Assembly (NCBI GenBank): GCA_937926755.1 | Contig: CALBBA010000066.1 | Coordinates: 1 to 15,083, forward strand | From: an uncultured Collinsella sp. | GTDB lineage: Bacteria > Actinomycetota > Coriobacteriia > Coriobacteriales > Coriobacteriaceae | Direction of reading: 5' to 3' | Length of the DNA stretch: 15,083 nucleotides | Shown here: piece after piece, positions 1-7,100 of the stretch | Numbering within the stretch: position 1 is the first letter of the stretch | Layout: every line of letters begins with the position of its first letter | Position numbers and translations under genes: made by a program | Notes under the pieces: model-generated | Told to the model about the DNA's origin: nothing | Seen by the model: only the letters and a program-made list of their open reading frames with translations | Database searches by the model: none

Positions 1-1
1 G

Positions 2-196
2 ACATATCGCATTTTGGATGAGCCGCTGCTAGAGGTTGGTTTGGGCACCGCTTTCGATATCAACGATACGCGCGGCATCGACGTCAAGCTCACTCATGCC
101 TACCAAGAAATGCTTGCCGATGGCACCATGGAACGCCTAGTGTCAAAGTACTTTGATGACCCTTCGCCATTTTTGAATATGGAGGGCCTGTCATGA
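2..196 (+). CDS. C-terminal end of a solute-binding protein (family 3-like), partial
   Basis: This reading frame is open from the window edge to a TGA at 194-196, so only the last 64 residues are visible. The segment runs through TAFDINDTRGIDVKL and LADGTMERLVSKYF to a short tail. This fits the C-terminal lobe of periplasmic family 3 solute-binding proteins, which often end with a helix of the type 'xxGTxxxLxxKYF'. Such proteins bind amino acids or other small solutes outside the membrane. The stop overlaps the start of the next gene in ATGA (193-196), so the two are probably translationally coupled. The binding protein may therefore serve the downstream histidine kinase rather than an ABC importer; no permease is visible. 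That pairing is inference. The true start lies outside the window, and the family call rests on a short segment. Confidence 0.6.
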   Translation, partial: TYRILDEPLLEVGLGTAFDINDTRGIDVKLTHAYQEMLADGTMERLVSKYFDDPSPFLNMEGLS

Positions 197-2385
197 TCGA
201 TGCGCCTGACCACGCCGTAGAGGAGCGGGGCAATCGTTCGGCAGGGGCATGGCTCCTTGTCGCTCTGCTGGGGATAGTGCTCTCGGTTGCTGCCGGCATG
301 ATGAGCTACGGTTACATGACGGCCCAAGCCGAGCAGCGCTTTGCCGACGTTGTCGATTACGTGGCGACGCAGAGCCTTTCCTACGATGCATTCAATAGCG
401 CCTATACGACCAAAAACCTGATACGCGTTATGGAGATTGCCGGAGCGGCAGCGCGCGATATGGAGCGCGACGGTTCGGTGGATAACGCCATGCTGGAGCA
501 ATATGCCGACCAGTTCAACGTGAGCGCGCTGATTGTGACGGACGCATCGGGCAATTTGGTGTCCGAGTCCTCGACGGGCGATGTGGGCTACGAGTCTTTC
601 GCTACGTATCTCAAGGAAGCGCCCGTGCTGGAGGTGGCAACCCATCCACTTAAGTCCTATACCGCCCGCATTACGCTTTCGGATGATTCGGTTGCAGACA
701 TTGGTTGCGTGGCTCGGCAGGATGGCGAGGGCATCGTTATCGCGGTCAGGCATCAGAGCGCGAAGGCGGTTGCAAGCAATACACTCAAACTGCAGAGTTT
801 GCTCGAAGGCTATGAAACCATCGATAGCGGCAATATCGTGATCGAAAGCGACGGCAAGGTCGTTGCGACCAATGCCGTTGAACCCACTGTATTGGGCGTA
901 TTCGATCTGCCTGCAACGGATGTCTTTATTGTCGACGGTATAAAGGATCGATGCCCGGCTGGTAAGGTCAGATTGGTTAACGCCGACGGCGAGTGGTATT
1001 TGGGCACATTTGGAAAAGCGCGCGGGTTCTACGTGTACACCTATGCCTCGGCACAGCGCTACTTTGAGGTCGTCGCGGCTGTTGCTGCTGGCGTGCTGGT
1101 GCTCTACAGCGGTGTTATAGCCGTTGTTGTGATGGTGCGTCGCCGCGCTGATCGTCGACGTTTGACGGACTTGCTGCAGCAGGAGCGCGACTATGGCGAC
1201 AGGCTGGCAAAGGCAGCGCGTGAGGCTTCGTCTGCCAACTCGGCAAAGACGGAGTTTTTGCGTCGCATGAGCCACGATCTGCGCACGCCCATCAACGGCA
1301 TTCGCGGCATGGTCGAGGTCGGCGATGCCAATGCGGACGATCTGCAAAAGCAGACCGAGTGCCGCTCAAAGATCTGGACGGCATCGGGACTGCTGCTCGA
1401 CCTTGCCAACGAGGCCCTGGATATGAGTCGCCTGGAGAGCGGGCAAATCGATCTGAACCTTGTACCCATAAATTTGGTGGCCCTCAACTGTGAAGTGCGC
1501 GATATTTTGGAGCGCCAGGCCGAGGAGCGTCTGGTGACAATTATCTGCGACCAGCAGACGCTTGATCATCCCTATGCGCGGGTGAGCGTGACGCACCTCA
1601 AGCGCTTGTTGCTCAATATTGCCGGCAATGCCGTCAAGTACAACCGCCAGGGCGGCTATGTTCGCCTGGTGTGCCGCGAGGTGGAGCCAGCGGATGGCAT
1701 CCCCGTCTATGAATACACGATCGCCGACAACGGTATTGGCATGAGCGAGGAGTTCCAACGGCACCTCTACGAGCCGTTTTGCCGCGAGGAGCAACAGGTG
1801 GAAGACGCTTCATCGGGAACTGGCCTGGGGGCGCCTATTGCCAAACAGTTGGTCGAGCTTATGGGCGGAACCATGAGCTTTACGAGCGTCTTGGGGCAGG
1901 GGACGACGTTTACCATCCGCCTGCCGTTCGAGAAATGCAAGCGCTCCGAGATTCCTCAGGTTGTGCGCGTGGACGCGGGAGACGGCGATGCACTCCAAGG
2001 CTTGCGCGTTTTGCTCGTAGAGGATAACGATCTGAATGCCGAGATCGCGCAGTTTACGCTCAGCCGTGCCGGTGCCGTCGTGACGCATGCTAAGGATGGT
2101 GAGTCTGCCGTCGAGATGTTTGCTGCGAGCGCGCCGCACGAGTACGACGTGGTGTTGATGGACATCATGATGCCGGGCATCGATGGCCTTGAGGCCACAC
2201 GTCAGATTCGAGCACTCGATCGCGAAGATGCCGCGACCACGCCGATTATCGCCGTGAGCGCCAACGCCTTTGCCGACGACCGCAGGCTTTCGCGTGAGGC
2301 GGGCATGGACGCGCACCTGAGCAAGCCTGTGAGCTCGCAGGAGCTCGTTGAGGCGCTTGCGCACATAGCTGCTGACGCTCTATAA
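193..2385 (+). CDS. Hybrid sensor histidine kinase with Cache-like extracytoplasmic sensor and C-terminal receiver
   Basis: This 730-residue membrane kinase should autophosphorylate on His and pass phosphate to its own receiver domain. A first membrane helix lies at about residues 18-42. An extracytoplasmic region at about 43-289 resembles a double-Cache sensor, and a second helix covers about 290-315. The HisKA domain has the H-box SHDLRTP with His361. The ATPase domain has the N-box Asn479 (GNAVKYN), the G1 box DNGIGM (Asp512) and the G2 box GTGLGAP. The receiver at about 605-725 has the acidic pair E610/D611, phosphoacceptor Asp657 in LMDIMMP and Lys711 in LSKP. No HPt or output domain follows. 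The ATG overlaps the stop of the solute-binding gene by four bases. The catalytic half is clearly paralogous to the convergent kinase at 2981-5791. The ligand is unknown, and the Cache assignment is the least certain part. Confidence 0.93.
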   Translation: MIDAPDHAVEERGNRSAGAWLLVALLGIVLSVAAGMMSYGYMTAQAEQRFADVVDYVATQSLSYDAFNSAYTTKNLIRVMEIAGAAARDMERDGSVDNAMLEQYADQFNVSALIVTDASGNLVSESSTGDVGYESFATYLKEAPVLEVATHPLKSYTARITLSDDSVADIGCVARQDGEGIVIAVRHQSAKAVASNTLKLQSLLEGYETIDSGNIVIESDGKVVATNAVEPTVLGVFDLPATDVFIVDGIKDRCPAGKVRLVNADGEWYLGTFGKARGFYVYTYASAQRYFEVVAAVAAGVLVLYSGVIAVVVMVRRRADRRRLTDLLQQERDYGDRLAKAAREASSANSAKTEFLRRMSHDLRTPINGIRGMVEVGDANADDLQKQTECRSKIWTASGLLLDLANEALDMSRLESGQIDLNLVPINLVALNCEVRDILERQAEERLVTIICDQQTLDHPYARVSVTHLKRLLLNIAGNAVKYNRQGGYVRLVCREVEPADGIPVYEYTIADNGIGMSEEFQRHLYEPFCREEQQVEDASSGTGLGAPIAKQLVELMGGTMSFTSVLGQGTTFTIRLPFEKCKRSEIPQVVRVDAGDGDALQGLRVLLVEDNDLNAEIAQFTLSRAGAVVTHAKDGESAVEMFAASAPHEYDVVLMDIMMPGIDGLEATRQIRALDREDAATTPIIAVSANAFADDRRLSREAGMDAHLSKPVSSQELVEALAHIAADAL

Positions 2386-2387
2386 GC

Positions 2388-2427
2388 ATATGGCCTGGTT
2401 CCAAGGTGGGTTGGAACCAGGCCATAT
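2388..2427. terminator. Strong hairpin terminator between convergent genes
   Basis: A perfect 17-bp inverted repeat (arms 2388-2404 and 2411-2427, core GGCCTGGTTCC) with a 6-base loop begins three bases after the stop of the kinase gene. It is followed by a moderately T-rich stretch ending in ttttgctttt near 2441-2450. It lies between the plus-strand kinase and the minus-strand gene ending at 2456, so it probably stops transcription from both sides. The tail is not a clean T-run. The call rests mainly on the stem and its position. Confidence 0.8.
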
Positions 2428-2455
2428 TGCTATTTGTGAGTTTTGCTTTTGAGGC

Positions 2456-2935
2456 TTACTTTTCCTGAATCTGCTTACCGCAGAGATGCTCAATCGTAAT
2501 CTCGTAGAGCTGGACGCCCTTTATGTCTTTGGCGATCTCCTCCTCGACTTCTTCGGCAGAAGGGTAGTACTTAAGCGCGAGCTGACGGACTTTGTCCTCG
2601 ATAAACGCGGGCGCTTCATCTACCAGGCGACAACGACCAAAGACAACGGTACTCATAACGTAGGGAGCCCAGTCACCGTCCTTGTGCCACTCGTTGCCGT
2701 AAACGGTAAAGCAGACCTTGTCATCGCGCTTAAGTGCGTCGACCTTGTGGCCGGCTTTGGCGCCATGGAAATAGATCTTGTCGTGCTCGGCGTCAAAGAA
2801 GTAGTTGACGGGAATGGCGTACGGGTAGCCATCGTCGCCGTTGACGGCAAAGACGCCGCGCTTGCAGGTGGCGAGCAGTTCGCGCGCTTCCTCGTCGGTG
2901 ATAGCGCGTTTCTTTCGACGTAAGGGCCTAAACAT
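2456..2935 (-). CDS. Pyridoxamine 5'-phosphate oxidase-like flavoprotein (NimA/NimB type)
   Basis: This is a 159-residue cytoplasmic protein of the split-barrel FMN-binding fold. The N-terminus MFRPLRRKKR followed by an ITDEEARELL helix, then GYPYAIPVNY, KIYFHGAKAGHK and a central KVCFTVYG strand, is the pattern of the small NimA-like branch. Members reduce nitro compounds or bind flavin or haem; the physiological substrate is unknown here. I chose the ATG at 2935 because AGAAAGGA lies about nine bases upstream and the homologous 'M-F-R-x-x-R-R' begins there. An ATG at 2974 in the same frame would add 13 residues but lacks such a site. The gene starts 45 bases after the stop of the upstream hybrid kinase on the same strand. 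It could be read from that transcript or from a promoter overlapping the kinase stop (TATAAT at 2980-2985). Confidence 0.85.
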   Translation of the reverse strand: MFRPLRRKKRAITDEEARELLATCKRGVFAVNGDDGYPYAIPVNYFFDAEHDKIYFHGAKAGHKVDALKRDDKVCFTVYGNEWHKDGDWAPYVMSTVVFGRCRLVDEAPAFIEDKVRQLALKYYPSAEEVEEEIAKDIKGVQLYEITIEHLCGKQIQEK

Positions 2936-2979
2936 CGTTGGCTTCCTTTCTGGTCGTGCGTAGTGGTTGAGCACAAACT

Positions 2980-2985
2980 ATTATA
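2980..2985 (-). promoter_or_regulatory. Candidate -10 box for the NimA-like gene
   Basis: On the minus strand this hexamer reads TATAAT, a perfect sigma-70-type -10 element, and it overlaps the TAA stop of the upstream kinase. It would start transcription about 38 bases before the ATG at 2935. No good -35 is seen at 16-18 bp spacing (the best is TCAAGA at 18 bp), so the call rests on the -10 alone. Confidence 0.35.
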
Positions 2986-5791
2986 GCGAAATGGATCCGT
3001 TTTTCTTGATGCGGGCGAGTATGTTTTTGAGCTTGTTAAAGTCGAGCGGTTTGGACAGATGGGCGTTCATGCCGGCGTCATGTGCCGCCTTGGCGTCCTC
3101 GGCAAAGGCGTTGGCGGTGAGCGCGATGATGGGGATATCGGCTGCATCGACCTTCTCGCTCAGACGAATCGTGCGGGTTGCCTCATAGCCGTCCATGTCC
3201 GGCATCATAATGTCCATCAGGATCGCATCGAAGCTGCCGGCGGGATGAGACAGGTACAGATCGACGACTTCGTTGCCGTTGACGGCGCGGGTGACCACGA
3301 CGCCCTCGGATTCTAGCAGCGTCTGGGCAATCTCGGCATTCAATTCGTTGTCTTCGGCGAGCAGCACGTTCATGTCGGCGAGCGAGCAGTCGAGCGCCCT
3401 CTCGACCGTATTCGCCCGCGCCCGGGGGTTCTTGTCGATATCGAGCGGAATTTCCACGTAGAACGTGGTGCCCACATGGAGTTCGCTGGTGACTTCGATG
3501 GTGCCGCCCATCAGTTCAATAAGCGACTTGACGATTGGCATGCCCATGCCGGTTCCTTGGAACTTGCTGCGCGCATCGTCACCTTCTTGGGCAAACGGCT
3601 CATAGATATGCTTTAAAAACTCGGGAGCCATGCCAATGCCGGTATCCGAAACGCTAAAGCAAAAGAGCGCGCGCCCGTTATCGAGTGGCTTGGTCTGTGA
3701 ACTAAAGGTGACGGAGCCGCCGTGCTTGTTGTACTTAATGCTGTTGTCTAACAGGTTGATCATGACCTGTCGGATATGGGTGGGACTGCCGATTACGTAT
3801 GGCCCCGTGGCGTACGGCAGACTATTGTCCTGCATTGTGATGCCGTTACTGGACGCGCGGAGCTTGCACAGCACCAGCGTATCGTCACAAAGCTCTTTGA
3901 GGTTAAAAGGCGCATGTTCCAGTGTTAGCTTGCGGTCTTCGATTTTTCCCATCTCGAGGATGTCGTTGATCAGCGAGAGCAGGTGATTGGCGGCAACGCG
4001 CGCCTTGGCACGGCTCTCGCGGGCGACTTGCATATCGCCTTCCTTCAATTCTTCAATTTCGATAAGGCCCAGGATACCGTTGAGCGGCGTACGGATGTCG
4101 TGGCTCATGCGCGTGAGGAATGCCGTCTTAGCGGCGTTGGCAGCATCGGCTTTTTTGCGCTCGGTTCGAGCGCGCACGAGCGCCCAGATGAGCAGGACGA
4201 TGCCGACCGACAACATACCGATGAGGGTAGCTGCAATGGCGGTGCGGTTGCGATAAAGGAATTGAAGCGTGTTGGATTCCTGGGCCGTGTACGACGTGGA
4301 GGAGTAATTACTTGCGGAGAGCGATTCTCCGGCATTGATGATGCCCTTGTTGATGATTCCCAGCAGTTCGGGCTTGCCGCGCGACATCAAGCACGCGAGG
4401 TCACAGGTGTCAGGGAGCTCGACCGTCTCGCAGTCCTCGAGATCATAACGGTCACCGATGGTTTTTACGCGTGAACTGGGAGCGACGATGCAGCGCGCCG
4501 TTCCCTTCCTGAGGGCGTCGAACGCTTCATCGTCGGATTGGTATTCGGTTACGGTCGCTGTGGGGAATAGACTTTCAAGTGCATTTCGGTTGACAAACGA
4601 TGATTTGGTACAGGCGATGTTCTGAAGGTCTTTTTTCAGGTTACTGCCGGTGTGGATGGCGGTGAGGGACATGGTCCCCAACGATACCGACTGCACAACG
4701 CCTGATTGCTCGGCAAACCAGTAATCTCGGTATGCCGGCAGCGCAACGTCTATGCTTCCCTCTGACAGGGCCTTTGACATCATCTTGTAGCTATCAAAGG
4801 CGACGGTTTTGACCGTAATGCCAAATTTATCGTGTAGCGTCGTCGCAAGCGAAGCGAGCGAGCCTTCCATTTTGCCGTCTTCGTCTTCGTTGCAGTAGGG
4901 GAGTTTGCCCGTAATGTAGCCGAGCGTGATGGTGTTGTTGTTTGCTTTGAGCCAGGAACATTCGGGGCCGTTGAGCGATGATGAACCGCTGTTTTGGGCC
5001 GAGTAGTGAGATTTGACTTCGTTGTTATAGCGTGGGTTGACGCGGGCGATTGCTGTCATGGCGGCATTGATGTCGTCCATCAGGTCGGGGCGGCTTTTGG
5101 GGACGGCAAAATAGTAGTCGCTCGACCCAATGTAGAACATGGGGGAGGCACTGGGCGACGAGGTCGTGTCGTTCATGATGACGGCATCGACCTCGCCGTT
5201 TGCCAGCGCATCAAAGAGAACGGAGTTTCCGTCATACTCCTTGTATGTGCAGGCGATTCCTTCGTTGGCGAGCCATTGCTGGCCAACGAAGGTTTGCATA
5301 ACGCCGGGGTTGCAGCCGATGGTAAGGCCTTGGAGCGCTCGGGGGTCACCCTTGGCCAGATCGTCGCGCTCGGGCCTGGCATAGATGTAGTAGCGCTCGG
5401 TGCCCTCGGAGTTCGAGGAAAAGAGCAGCTTTTGGGCGCGTTCCTCGGAGTAGGAGATGTTGGGCATGAGGTCGATCTCGCCCGTCTCGAGCTTCTCCAT
5501 AAGCTCGGTGAAGGTGCCGGAGACGTATTCGTACTGCCAGCCGGGTGTGTAGTACGAGAGGGTCTGGAGGTATTCGTAACCCCATCCCGAGAGACGCTCG
5601 CCGGGGATGCCGTCCTGGAAGCCCTCGTTGTTGACGAGCCAACCAACGCGGACCGTTTTGACCTGCTGACTAGAGTCATCGGCAAAAGCCTGGACAGGCG
5701 CGATAGAACTCAGCGCGGCAAGCGCGGTAAGCACAATGGCCAGGGCGCGATATATAACTGAACGAAGGACAGCGGAAGCTCTCACATGCAA
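2981..5791 (-). CDS. BvgS-like hybrid sensor kinase with two periplasmic solute-binding domains and a receiver
   Basis: This is a 936-residue membrane kinase. A signal sequence at residues 1 to about 37 (hydrophobic core ALAIVLTALAAL, likely cleavage after VQAFA) is followed by two tandem family 3 solute-binding domains. The first covers about 45-265 (VRVGWLVNNEGF; GEIDLMPNISY) and the second about 285-495 (ITLGYITGKLPYC; GSIDVALPAYRDYW). One membrane helix at about 516-540 leads to HisKA with SHDIRTP (His564). The ATPase domain has the G1 box DTGIGM and the G2 box GTGMGMP. The receiver at about 808-930 has AEDN and Asp860 in LMDIMMP. No HAMP, PAS or HPt domain is visible. Ligand binding to the venus-flytrap domains presumably controls the kinase, as known for BvgS-type sensors; the ligand is unknown. 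The ATG at 5791 has an AGGA site five bases upstream. The output partner must be encoded elsewhere. Confidence 0.93.
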   Translation of the reverse strand: MHVRASAVLRSVIYRALAIVLTALAALSSIAPVQAFADDSSQQVKTVRVGWLVNNEGFQDGIPGERLSGWGYEYLQTLSYYTPGWQYEYVSGTFTELMEKLETGEIDLMPNISYSEERAQKLLFSSNSEGTERYYIYARPERDDLAKGDPRALQGLTIGCNPGVMQTFVGQQWLANEGIACTYKEYDGNSVLFDALANGEVDAVIMNDTTSSPSASPMFYIGSSDYYFAVPKSRPDLMDDINAAMTAIARVNPRYNNEVKSHYSAQNSGSSSLNGPECSWLKANNNTITLGYITGKLPYCNEDEDGKMEGSLASLATTLHDKFGITVKTVAFDSYKMMSKALSEGSIDVALPAYRDYWFAEQSGVVQSVSLGTMSLTAIHTGSNLKKDLQNIACTKSSFVNRNALESLFPTATVTEYQSDDEAFDALRKGTARCIVAPSSRVKTIGDRYDLEDCETVELPDTCDLACLMSRGKPELLGIINKGIINAGESLSASNYSSTSYTAQESNTLQFLYRNRTAIAATLIGMLSVGIVLLIWALVRARTERKKADAANAAKTAFLTRMSHDIRTPLNGILGLIEIEELKEGDMQVARESRAKARVAANHLLSLINDILEMGKIEDRKLTLEHAPFNLKELCDDTLVLCKLRASSNGITMQDNSLPYATGPYVIGSPTHIRQVMINLLDNSIKYNKHGGSVTFSSQTKPLDNGRALFCFSVSDTGIGMAPEFLKHIYEPFAQEGDDARSKFQGTGMGMPIVKSLIELMGGTIEVTSELHVGTTFYVEIPLDIDKNPRARANTVERALDCSLADMNVLLAEDNELNAEIAQTLLESEGVVVTRAVNGNEVVDLYLSHPAGSFDAILMDIMMPDMDGYEATRTIRLSEKVDAADIPIIALTANAFAEDAKAAHDAGMNAHLSKPLDFNKLKNILARIKKNGSISL

Positions 5792-5873
5792 TCCTAACGA
5801 ATCGAGACATTACCGCATAAGGATACCAGCTCAGCCTGCCCAGTCGGCAGCTGCATCGCTAAACGATCCCGCT

Positions 5874-5929
5874 CGGCAGTTGGGGACAGTCCCTTTCTGC
5901 CGGCACAAAAGGAACGTCCCTAACTGCCG
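5874..5929. repeat. Imperfect inverted repeat, REP-like extragenic palindrome
   Basis: Arms 5874-5896 and 5908-5929 form an imperfect long hairpin: cggcagttGGGGAC on one side, GTCCCtaactgccg on the other. The left arm contains its own small palindrome, GGGACAGTCCC, and the spacer has a gccggc palindrome. It lies in the 191-bp spacer between two divergent genes. The GGGACAGTCCC core and nested symmetry recall repetitive extragenic palindromes mobilised by RAYT-type transposases. That identity is inference from a single copy here. I see no other convincing element in this spacer. Confidence 0.6.
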
Positions 5930-5982
5930 GTTGTGGGACAATACCGAGCGAACGTGATTGGTTGTCCGTGGAAAGGGTCGCG

Positions 5983-6408
5983 ATGAACAGGTTGAGGACG
6001 CTTGCCGATGTGCTGCGACAGGCTGGCTTTGCACGCATCACGGGCCTGTTTCTTATCTTTTACCTGCTGTGCTCGACGGCTGTCTGGCTGTCCGAGCCTA
6101 CGACCCTCACCTTTGGTGATGGTCTTTGGTTTAGCTTTGAGACGGTCTCGACGATCGGCTTTGGCGATATCCCGGCAGAAACGCCGGTTGCCCGCGGCAT
6201 TACCGTCATCCTAAGCGTCATCAGTATCTTCTATATCGCCATGCTTACGGGCGTGGCGGTGAACTACTGCAATACGCTCATCAAGCTGCGCCAAAAGGAC
6301 ACCATGGCGCGCTTTATGGATGATCTGGAGCATTTGGAAGAGCTCGATCGCGACGAGCTTGCCGATCTTTCGCGTCGCGTGCGCGAGTATCGTCGACGCC
6401 AGCGCTAA
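5983..6408 (+). CDS. Two-transmembrane potassium channel
   Basis: This is a 141-residue membrane protein with the minimal KcsA-like pore layout. A first helix lies at about residues 18-37 (ITGLFLIFYLLCSTAVWL). A re-entrant pore helix follows (LWFSFETVS), then the selectivity filter TIGFGD at 57-62 and a second helix at about 71-96. The filter differs conservatively from the canonical TVGYGD. The charged C-terminal tail (LEHLEELDRDELADLSRRVREYRRR) probably forms a cytoplasmic helical bundle; there is no RCK/TrkA-N gating domain. I chose the ATG at 5983, preceded by GGAAAGGG at about five bases, over the in-frame TTG at 5962. The next gene begins 33 bases downstream on the same strand, so co-transcription is likely. 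Potassium selectivity is inferred from the filter. Confidence 0.88.
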   Translation: MNRLRTLADVLRQAGFARITGLFLIFYLLCSTAVWLSEPTTLTFGDGLWFSFETVSTIGFGDIPAETPVARGITVILSVISIFYIAMLTGVAVNYCNTLIKLRQKDTMARFMDDLEHLEELDRDELADLSRRVREYRRRQR

Positions 6409-6441
6409 GACGAGCGTCGTGCGCCACAACAGGGGGCAAAT

Positions 6442-6975
6442 ATGAACATCACCGTGTACCTGGGTGCCAACACTGGCAATGACCCGGCGTTTCTGCCCGC
6501 GGTGCAGGAACTGGGCAACTGGATTGGCACCAACGGGCACGCGCTGGTATACGGCGGGTCAAAATCGGGCCTGATGGGTGCGCTTGCCGATAGCGTACTC
6601 GAGGCGGGTGGACACGTGACGGGTGTTGAGCCGAGTTTTTTTATCGAGGCCGAGTTTCAACATGACGGTATCGACGACCTTATCGTGACGAGCGATATGG
6701 CGGAGCGCAAGGCCAAGATGATTGAGCTCGGCGATGCGTTCATTGCCTTTCCCGGTGGGACGGGCACGCTCGAGGAGATTGCCGAGGTCATGTCCGCAGT
6801 GTCGTTGGGGCACCTGAGTGCTCCGTGCATCCTGTATAACCTGGACGGTTACTACAACGACCTCAAGGCGCTGCTCGGGCACATGATTGATAAAGGCCTA
6901 TCGAGCCCACGGCGCCAGCAGGGCATCTACTTTGCCGACGATTTGCGCGAGATTGCCTCGATTATCAACGGATAA
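6442..6975 (+). CDS. LOG-family Rossmann-fold nucleotide hydrolase (TIGR00730-type)
   Basis: This is a 177-residue cytoplasmic protein of the 'lonely guy' family. Members cleave ribose 5-phosphate from cytokinin-type or AMP-like nucleoside monophosphates. The diagnostic motifs are present in order: VYGGSKSGLMG (36-46), the Arg-Lys pair in DMAERKAKM (R89/K90), and the nucleotide motif PGGTGTLEE (104-112). Length matches the short type I LOG proteins. A purine-rich AGGGGG site precedes the ATG at 6442. It follows the potassium channel by 33 bases, which suggests a shared transcript, although no functional link is obvious. In bacteria without plant hosts the substrate of these proteins is usually untested, so the phosphoribohydrolase activity is family knowledge and not a shown property of this protein. 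Confidence 0.9.
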   Translation: MNITVYLGANTGNDPAFLPAVQELGNWIGTNGHALVYGGSKSGLMGALADSVLEAGGHVTGVEPSFFIEAEFQHDGIDDLIVTSDMAERKAKMIELGDAFIAFPGGTGTLEEIAEVMSAVSLGHLSAPCILYNLDGYYNDLKALLGHMIDKGLSSPRRQQGIYFADDLREIASIING

Positions 6976-7100
6976 GTCTTGAGCCTGCCCCACTATGGCT
7001 CCCAATGGTGCCGTTTGCGGCGCAGATGGTTGGCTCGTTCGGGCAACGCTCGCTCTACAATAAAACGTATCTATGTCGACTTTGACCGCGGGAGGACCCG

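Noticed and set aside
100..1347. 415-codon open frame on the minus strand
   Set aside because: It is antisense to the hybrid kinase at 193-2385. Its translation shows no domain pattern and is rich in His, Arg and Cys, typical of a shadow frame.
4994..5761. 255-codon open frame on the plus strand
   Set aside because: It lies opposite the solute-binding domains of the minus-strand kinase, which has a signal peptide and full domain set. No ribosome-binding site or recognisable motif.
5736..5957. 73-codon plus-strand ORF across the divergent spacer
   Set aside because: It runs through the kinase start region and the inverted repeat, has no ribosome-binding site, and its translation follows the repeat sequence.
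7030..7061. Promoter TTGGCT...TACAAT before the ClC gene
   Set aside because: The spacing is 20 bp and the -35 match is poor, so I cannot support it beyond a lone TACAAT.
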